Shown piece after piece: positions 57,852-64,000 of a DNA stretch of 64,000 bases. How positions within the stretch are numbered: the first letter of the stretch is position 1; the number at the start of each line of letters is the position of its first letter. The position numbers and the translations under genes are program-made. The notes below the pieces were generated by a model that saw only the letters and a list, made by a program, of their open reading frames with translations, had not been told where the DNA came from and searched no databases. Origin of the DNA: Tanytarsus gracilentus (lineage: Eukaryota > Arthropoda > Insecta > Diptera > Chironomidae); the NCBI GenBank assembly GCA_038502055.1, contig JAXRKN010000040.1, positions 6,656,001-6,720,000 on the forward strand. The letters run 5' to 3'.

Positions 57852-60406
57852 ATGAAACGAAAACAAATTGCGATTCTATTTGGAATTGCTGTAATTTTAA
57901 ATTGCGAAGCAAAAAGGGGAGGATTTGGTGGCTTTTCGAGGGGAGGGGGAGGATCAAAATCAAGTTGGTCGCGACCTTCACCTTCCGTTCCAAGTTATAG
58001 TGCACCGTCACCATCTTATAAGCCATCTTATGGTTGGAGTCCATCTGTTCCGTCAGGTAACAAAGAAAATATCACTTTAATATCCGCACTAGGAAACAGA
58101 AAAATGATTGGGCTCAAAAAACAATTTAGGGTTGAAAGAAAAAATGTAATTAAGTTTTCAACGCGAAGTTTTTTGTGTGTATTTCTTTAAAAAAAATTTA
58201 ATGGACTAATTTTAGTTAATCAAACGAATAAAATTTTAAATTTTATTAGGTAGCTCATTCAGTCAGCCAAAGCCTGCCGCTCCTTCATATGGATGGAGTC
58301 CATCTGTTTCGTCAGGTAACAAAAAAATTCTATCATTTAATATGCGCATATGGAAACAGAAAAACGATTAAGCTCAAAGAGAATTTAGGGTTGAAGAAAA
58401 AAATGTAATTAAGTTTTAAAACTAAGCTTTTCTGTGTGTCGTTCTTTAACAAGGATTAATGAAAATTATTTAAACGAATTCAATTTTAAAATTTTTTAGG
58501 TAGCTCATTCAGTCAGCCAAAACCTGCCGCTCCTTCTTATGGATGGAGTCCATCAGTTTCGTCAGGTAACAATAAAATATACTTTATGACTTCAATATCC
58601 GCATATATGGAAACAGAAAAACGATTAAACTCAAAAGCAAATTTAGGGTCAAAAGAAAAAATTAGATCAAGTTTTAAACCAGGGCTGAGAACATGAAAAT
58701 AAATGTGTTGTTGGCGGGCACTGGGGGACACTGACGGACATTGAAGGGCACTGTAGGACATTGTGGGGCACTGTAAGACATTGTAGGATACTGCAGGACA
58801 CTGTAGGACATTGGGGGGGCACTGTAGGACATTGGGGGGCACTGGAGGACACTAGAGAGCAACTGAGGCACTGCGGGGCACTATAGGACCCTAATTTCAT
58901 ACCTTCTCAGCCCTGGGTTTTAAACCGAAATTTTTCTGCGTTTCGTTCTTTAACAAGGGTTAATGAAAATTATTTAAACGAATTCAATTTTAAAATTTTT
59001 TAGGTAGCTCATTCAATCAGCCAAAACCTGCCGCTCCTTCATATGGATGGAATGTCCCTGGCACGAACACTGTTTCTAAACCGGCAAGTACAAGTTTTAA
59101 TCAGCCCCAAAAACCATCAGCTCCCATTGGACCACCCCCAAGTTATCCCGGATTGGGCAATCAACCTGTTTCGAGTTTTAACAGACCACCTGCATATTCT
59201 CCAAGCTACAGCAACCCTCCCGCTTATTCGCACCCATCTGCTTATTCACCAAGTAACTCATATAAACCTTCACCAAACTTTGCGAGACCGAGCTACTCAA
59301 CCGGAAACGGATTTTATGGAAATAATTACAATCAACCAAACTATGGATCGGCATTCGGAAGTCATGGCCTGCCCGGAAATACTTATATCTCGAACAACTA
59401 CTATGGAAATTCACGATCAGGCGGTGGTTCTGGATTTTTGACAAACGCTTTATTTTTTGGAGCTGGCATGGGCTCAGGATATATGTGGGGAAACAGAAAT
59501 TCTCATAGAGATCAAAGACGATGGGATGAAGAAGAAGAACGAAAATGGCGTGCAACAACCAAGGCTCCTTACTTTGAAAACAAATTTCCTGGGTCAGATG
59601 TGATTCTTCCTGCTTCATCCGTTGTTGCAGCTGCAACTGCCTTTGGCTTGACCTCATTGTTACCCTTAAATATCCCTTCTAATAAACCACTCATGTACTG
59701 TGGTTCAAATACATCAGAAATTGCGCAAGTTCCAATTATCATCAACGAGTATGTCTATAAATGCATAAATGAGACGATATTCGTTACTAAAATTAATTGC
59801 TTGAAACCAATTGGAAACTACTCAATTGAGTCTCCAAAATTAAATGAAACTACAACATCAGAAACATCATTGATAGATTCGGAAAAATCTATTATTAAAA
59901 TAGAATCCGATTGCAACGAAGAGAGCAGTATCATGAAATGTGAAAGTGACGCAAATATTTATTGCACGAATGGCACAGTTTTAAGTCGCATAGACATTTT
60001 CTGTAATTCTACAACCCTCTTGGATGGAACAGTCAACCTTATTGATTCCAGCTTGGCTCTTACATGCTTCGATGGTTTTTTACCTCAGAAGCAAACAGCA
60101 TTTATTCCAACTACTGAGGCACCGATTACAACAACTGAAAAACAATCACTTTCATTTGCTGCTAAAACTCATTTATTCTTTCTGAAACTGATTGGAAGAG
60201 GCGATGCAGTTAAAAAACCAGAGACCACCACGCCATTAAACGACATTCCACAAGATTCGGTTGATAGTTCTCCATCTTTTTGGGTTCCAGAGCCTCTAAC
60301 AATTCCACCTGAAACCACAACTGATGCACTAAAATATTCAACTGAAAAATATATTGAAAGTTCAACAGATGCAACGGTTGAAAACTCATCATTGACTACA
60401 TCTTAA
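57852..60406 (+). CDS. Secreted Gly/Pro-rich protein with Cys domain, family member 3, four exons
   Basis: Exons 57852-58056, 58250-58315, 58500-58565 and 59004-60406 (all phase-1 introns) give 579 residues. Signal peptide: IAILFGIAVILNCEA. Exon 1: KRGGFGGFSRGGGG and Ser/Pro repeats ending YGWSPSVPS. Exons 2 and 3 are 22-residue near-copies (GSSFSQPKPAAPSYGW then SPSVSS), and exon 4 starts with a third. Then come Ser/Pro/Tyr repeats, a Gly/hydrophobic stretch (FLTNALFFGAGMGSGYMWG), RRWDEEEERKWRATTKAPYF then ENKFPG, and a Cys domain (LLPLNIPSNKPLMYC onward, about ten Cys with N-glycosylation sites such as NETI and NGT). The tail is Thr-rich. AATAAA at 60481. A hAT-type MITE sits in intron 3. 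Paralogue of member 2 through the W-x-ATTKxPxFEN motif and Cys domain. Confidence 0.8.
58250..59060 (+). repeat. Tandem exon-intron duplication
   Basis: Three units of about 250 bp, each TAGCTCATTCAGTCAGCC-type exon plus intron (with GGAAACAGAAAAACGATTAA words in the introns and TTTAACAAGG repeated). Unit spacing is 250 bp (58250 to 58500) and 504 bp (58500 to 59004). The second drops to 258 bp if the 246-bp MITE insertion with its duplication is removed. Confidence 0.85.
58679..58916. mobile_element. hAT-type MITE with internal satellite
   Basis: 238 bp with terminal inverted repeats CCAGGGCTGAGAA / TTCTCAGCCCTGG and a perfect 8-bp target duplication GTTTTAAA (58671-58678 and 58917-58924), the hAT hallmark. 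The interior is nearly all GGGGCACTGTAGGACATT-type units (about ten of 18-20 bp, 58715-58890). Spurious antisense frames full of Cys/Pro come from this satellite. Confidence 0.85.
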
Positions 60407-60813
60407 AAAGTTTATGTTAATGTTTTTGATCAGTGTCTAACGTTAAATATAGCTATGTAATATTCACTCATTTTTTAATCAATAAAAACTTTTAATCAGC
60501 TTAGATAAAATCAGAGATGGGCAATTACATTGTAATCGAGTAAAAATTTTTACTAAAAATTACATGTAAAACCTTTAAATTAACTTTTTTGGAGCAATTA
60601 GGAAGCGATAATTAACATTGAAGTGAGGTGTATTGAAAAACTCTATTTAAACTTCCTAAAATCGTCATTTATTTAATATTTTAATGCATTTTCGATAACC
60701 ACGTTATCATCCTCAGAAATCTCGATACACACTGAGAGTCTCTTTTTCGGACGGAAAGATTATTCATATTTATTTCGACTTAAAGTTTAAAAGGGAATTT
60801 TTCAGAAAGAACC
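60407..60813. other. Intergenic with MITE relic
   Basis: AATAAA at 60481, then a one-ended relic of the CAGAGATGGGCA family at 60512-60570 (CAGAGATGGGCAATTACATT). The rest shows no feature. Confidence 0.5.
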
Positions 60814-60831
60814 ACTCAGTAAACTGAAATT
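60814..60831. repeat. Target-site duplication of insertion B, left (18 bp)
   Basis: ACTCAGTAAACTGAAATT, repeated at 62020-62037. Confidence 0.85.
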
Positions 60832-62019
60832 GATTGATTGATTACTAATAGGTAGCACGCTGGAGTTACCAGGAAGACGCGCCCGTTTTAATTTCCTTTT
60901 CCATAGCTCAAAAGCTAAGGCTAAGGATAAAAACGTAACCATGCAGAACTCTTAAGATTGCTCTTAAGAATAGAGTATAAATACCCCTTTTTTTCCCCTC
61001 AACAGCAGACGTCCCCGCGGGAATCGCCTACCTCAGGAGCTGCAACGCACGTCTTGAGAGAGACGCACTAGCGATCAAATAACACCTATTAGAGTTTTTA
61101 ATGTCAGTCGTCATGGAACGCCCAGCGGAAAAAACCAAACAGGACGCCGTAATCCATGACGTAAAATTTTTCATTATGAACAGTCTTGTGGTCACTCAGA
61201 GTGTTTCCAACTAATCACAATTATGGGTTAGTTAACTGAACCTTACGATTGTAGTTAGAAAAATAAATCAAAGGTGGTTCGACGGCATTGTATAAAAGTT
61301 TTCATCACTACATCCTTCCTCAGCCCTGACAAGCTGTAAGGCACTGGACCACCCACATTACAAAACATATAAACACTTAACACAATGGTCAAACCAATAA
61401 AATTTGGTAAATCATCAACCTTCCCCCATCTAATCTTATTGATTAGCATGGGATGTACAGGTCATTCTATATGTCCGTTAGTCAAAATAAATTTCATCCT
61501 TCCTCAACTGTATCACTAAGATTAATAGTTGGTTTAGTTGGATACCAACGAAAACAAAGTGAAATTTTGAATTTTGAAAACGAAAGAAACAATTTTAACT
61601 TTAAATTATTAAACTTAAAAACAACAAATTTCATTCGAAACGAAAATTTTATGACAATTGGAGGTTATGAACATCCAGAGATATAATATGAAAAGATCCA
61701 GCTTGGAAAAAAAATAAAGTGAATTTAACTTCTAATAAGAGGATTTTGCAATTACTCGCTTCAATATGAAGGAAACTTTTAAATACGCTTCTTAAGCTTA
61801 TTACGGAAGCGAGAAGGAGCGATAATTAACAAATTAAAATTAAATCAAAACAAAACAAAAATTACCTCTCGTATATCGCTCCTTTTCACTTCTTACCTGG
61901 TTATTTGATGGAACTCGATGAAACTGGAGTAGTGGACACGACGACGAACACTTTAAAACTTTTAACACTAATTTAAAACACTAAAATTAACAAAAAAAAA
62001 TATTATTTTTCAACTACCT
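60832..62019 (+). mobile_element. Long-TSD element, insertion B
   Basis: 1188 bp between perfect 18-bp direct repeats, plus orientation. It starts with GATTGATTGATTAC, a short form of the TTGA run in C. It shares with A the TTTTAATTTCCTTTTCCATA, GGATAAAAACGTAA, TATAAATACCCC, CAACAGCAG, CCCGCGGGAATCGCC, CTGACAAGCTGT and ACTCGATGA blocks. The frame at 61453-61686 inside it is probably fortuitous. Confidence 0.75.
60976..60982 (+). promoter_or_regulatory. TATA-like internal promoter of insertion B
   Basis: TATAAAT followed by ACCCC, same position relative to the conserved CAACAGCAG as in A. Confidence 0.5.
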
Positions 62020-62037
62020 ACTCAGTAAACTGAAATT
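62020..62037. repeat. Target-site duplication of insertion B, right (18 bp)
   Basis: Perfect match to 60814-60831. Confidence 0.85.
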
Positions 62038-62261
62038 CCAAATTTTTATTTTTTGAACTGAAAAATAAAAGAAAATGTTGGTGACATCAGTAAACTCCAT
62101 TTAAAATGAAAATCCAGAAAAAAATTATTATTTGTTAAATCCAGGTCACAGAATTTTTTTTAAAAAATAATTATATTTTGACATTGTAAAATTGAAAGTT
62201 TTATTCTGAAATTTTGTATAAAAAATGGTTGAAAAAAATTAAAATTGAATAAACGTTGATT

Positions 62262-64000
62262 TTATTTAGCTTTCTCGAGAATAACATTCAGTGACATCGG
62301 CATGTACGTCTGCGAGTTTGCTGGATCTGAAGTAACACAACATACGGATTTTTCAAAATAACAAAAAAGTTTGCCGATCCTATACACCTGCTTGCCACTT
62401 TCTCTTCTACCAGAAATGGGTGCGAAAATTATTCCTCTTTCAGCACATTTTTGTGAAACAATCTCTCTGTATTCGAGGTTTACATTTGACAATGGGATAA
62501 TTTTTATGTTTGTAGGTTGAGATGGTTGACTGATTGGTTCTGGCATTGGTAAATTGATTCCCGTAGCTCTCTGCATTAGTTCCAAGGCTCTTCTAAAATG
62601 TTCACTGATAGAAGATTGTTTTAAAACAGATTCAGTAAACAAGCCTTTCCATCCTGTATACCACCTAGATACTTCGTCGAAATTTGGCGATTGATTAAGC
62701 CACAGCACAAGTGTTTGCATCCACTTAGGGAAAAAGTATTTGTCAAGTATATTAGCCATAACGAGTGGTGATAAGAGGTCATTCCATTCCCAGATTTGGT
62801 TGAATATCTCCAAATCCTGTTGAAGTGGGTTGAAAACGATTTCACTCATGCGAAACTCGAGCTTAGGAACAACATTTTTGTAGAGGAAAATTGCAAGATC
62901 CTCATCTTTAAAAACTGATTTCCATGGTTTAATCATTGCCAATGCTGACCGATCTGAAGGATGCCAAGCGCGAAAAGCTTTGGAAAGGCTATTTCTAATC
63001 GTTTTGTAAACATTTTCGTGCATTTTAGCGTCAAGTATCTTTGACCAAGGTAAAATCCATGTGTGAATGGGCACAATGTCTGTCATTGGATCCCATTCAG
63101 CGACAGCTTGAGTAATACGATTCAAAACGATTTGATCAAGAACATTATCGAGCATCCATTCGGGTAATAGCGATGACCAGGCATCAAGCAGTGCTGCCAT
63201 TTTAGCGTGATACTTTGGATTCCATTCAGCAGACGCTTTGCGGAAGCATGGAATGACTGTGGACCAGACAAGAGCTGGATATGGTTCAAAAACTGTGGTC
63301 GGATGGTTGACTGAATAATCAAGAAGAACTGCCCAATTTTTAATGACATTGACATACATTGTTGGATCCTCGAGTGGATTCCAGTTCTTCATTGTTGCAT
63401 TAAGAATTGGCGCAATAACTCCTGGTGCAAGGTCACTCAGTCCAAATTCTTTGTATTCATTGGGAAATGTAAGTTTGAGTTCACGGAAAATCTGTTCAGC
63501 TTCATCGAGACTTGGTTGATGATCAGTGTTTGTTAATCTTTGTACGAACTCCTCAACATCCTCAAGTGTTTCAATATACTTTTTCTCAAGGCCAACAATC
63601 TTCTCGAGTTGCTCTTTTTCAACCATCATGGATTGCTGTTTCTCCTCAGCTGTTCTCTGTCGCTTATCATTCGCAATAATTTCTTGTTCACACATATTAA
63701 CAATGATATTTAGATTGTGCATAAGTTCGGGCAATTGAAAGAATTGCTTTAAATCTGCTTTTTCACCAACATCATCTTCCGAAATTTTCATTTGACCGAG
63801 TGCATGATATCCGCTTAACACTCGCTTCTCAGGTCCTGTCATATCAATAATGACTGCACTTTTAGCCGGTTTGTTGCAGTGTGTATCATAAAGAACATAA
63901 TCTGGCTTTTTGCCTTTCTCAATGACATCCTCAACACTCTTGTAGAAATAGCGACTTTTGTGAGCCTTTTTACTCCATTGCTTTCCCTTACTTTCAACTT
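62262..64000 (-). CDS. Tuftelin-interacting protein 11 / Septin-interacting protein 1, C-terminal part
   Basis: The frame is open from the stop at 62262 to the window edge (about 579 residues), so the N-terminus with the G-patch lies outside. It contains VIIDMTGPEKRVLSGY, a TFIP11 signature, then a coiled-coil-like segment (EKQQSMMVEKEQLEKIVGLEKKY) and the GCFC domain with Trp-rich repeats (MKNWNPLEDP, AEWNPKYHAKMAALLDAWSSLLPEWM, WILPWSKILD, WHPSDRSALAMIKPWKSVF). The C-terminus, from RIGKLFCYFEKSVCC to VILEKAK, is the conserved tail. Family knowledge: nuclear, it recruits and activates the DEAH helicase Prp43/DHX15 to take apart the post-catalytic spliceosome. No intron is seen in this part. 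AATAAA overlaps the stop codon. Certain at family level. Confidence 0.95.
   Translation of the reverse strand, partial: VESKGKQWSKKAHKSRYFYKSVEDVIEKGKKPDYVLYDTHCNKPAKSAVIIDMTGPEKRVLSGYHALGQMKISEDDVGEKADLKQFFQLPELMHNLNIIVNMCEQEIIANDKRQRTAEEKQQSMMVEKEQLEKIVGLEKKYIETLEDVEEFVQRLTNTDHQPSLDEAEQIFRELKLTFPNEYKEFGLSDLAPGVIAPILNATMKNWNPLEDPTMYVNVIKNWAVLLDYSVNHPTTVFEPYPALVWSTVIPCFRKASAEWNPKYHAKMAALLDAWSSLLPEWMLDNVLDQIVLNRITQAVAEWDPMTDIVPIHTWILPWSKILDAKMHENVYKTIRNSLSKAFRAWHPSDRSALAMIKPWKSVFKDEDLAIFLYKNVVPKLEFRMSEIVFNPLQQDLEIFNQIWEWNDLLSPLVMANILDKYFFPKWMQTLVLWLNQSPNFDEVSRWYTGWKGLFTESVLKQSSISEHFRRALELMQRATGINLPMPEPISQPSQPTNIKIIPLSNVNLEYREIVSQKCAERGIIFAPISGRRESGKQVYRIGKLFCYFEKSVCCVTSDPANSQTYMPMSLNVILEKAK

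Noticed and set aside
58537..58900. Antisense Cys/Pro-rich frames (CPTVPPQCPTVSC type)
   Set aside because: Translation of the satellite inside the hAT-type MITE, in several frames at once.
61453..61686. 77-aa frame in insertion B
   Set aside because: Not conserved in insertions A and C at the same place; probably fortuitous.

Overview
The window looks like AT-rich nuclear DNA of an insect, most probably a dipteran of the midge/mosquito grade. Reasons: many short GT-AG introns of 50-100 bp, TATA plus TCAGT-type core promoters, a gustatory receptor ending in the insect TYhhhhhQF motif, the conserved splicing factor TFIP11/Sip1 at the right edge, and arrays of small secreted proteins. The species is not identifiable by eye. 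I see no rRNA, tRNA, CRISPR array, bacterial operon or viral gene.

Layout. 0-5 kb: a short inverted-repeat element and a complete four-exon gustatory receptor (+). 6.4-16.8 kb: minus-strand exons for a disordered protein with two membrane segments. They form two exon groups that may be one long gene, with a composite transposon lodged in an intron (11.27-13.15 kb). 16.8-21.9 kb: no gene seen. 21.9-26.8 kb: three minus-strand secreted-protein genes, two of them paralogues. 26.9-35.8 kb: a 9-kb stretch without a convincing gene. 35.8-36.7 kb: a three-exon secreted protein (-). 37.0-38.1 kb: insertion A of a long-TSD element. 38.6-39.5 kb: a small RhoGAP-like gene (+). 39.8-43.3 kb: a whole Mutator-like transposon with long terminal inverted repeats. 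44.3-51.4 kb: a cluster of seven secreted or probably secreted genes; several share a C-terminal 'LNAP-x-x-C-x-x-G ... C-[KR]' signature. 51.5-52.3 kb: insertion C. 52.8-60.4 kb: three plus-strand genes of a Pro/Gly/Asn-rich secreted family, two with a shared C-terminal Cys domain, plus a second copy of the satellite-bearing element (53.8-55.1 kb). 60.8-62.0 kb: insertion B. 62.3-64.0 kb: C-terminal half of TFIP11 (-).

How it fits together. Apart from TFIP11, the receptor, the RhoGAP-like gene and the membrane protein, the coding content is almost all secreted, low-complexity, Ser/Thr/Pro- or Gly-rich protein in local paralogue groups. That suggests extracellular matrix, glue, saliva, cuticle or immune/reproductive peptides, but no product is firmly identifiable. 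Mobile DNA is abundant and young enough to keep perfect or near-perfect target duplications. Four insertions, three of them clearly related, carry 18-32 bp duplications. One has a 9-bp duplication (MULE) and one has 8 bp (hAT-type MITE). Exon coordinates were derived by hand from splice consensus and reading-phase agreement.
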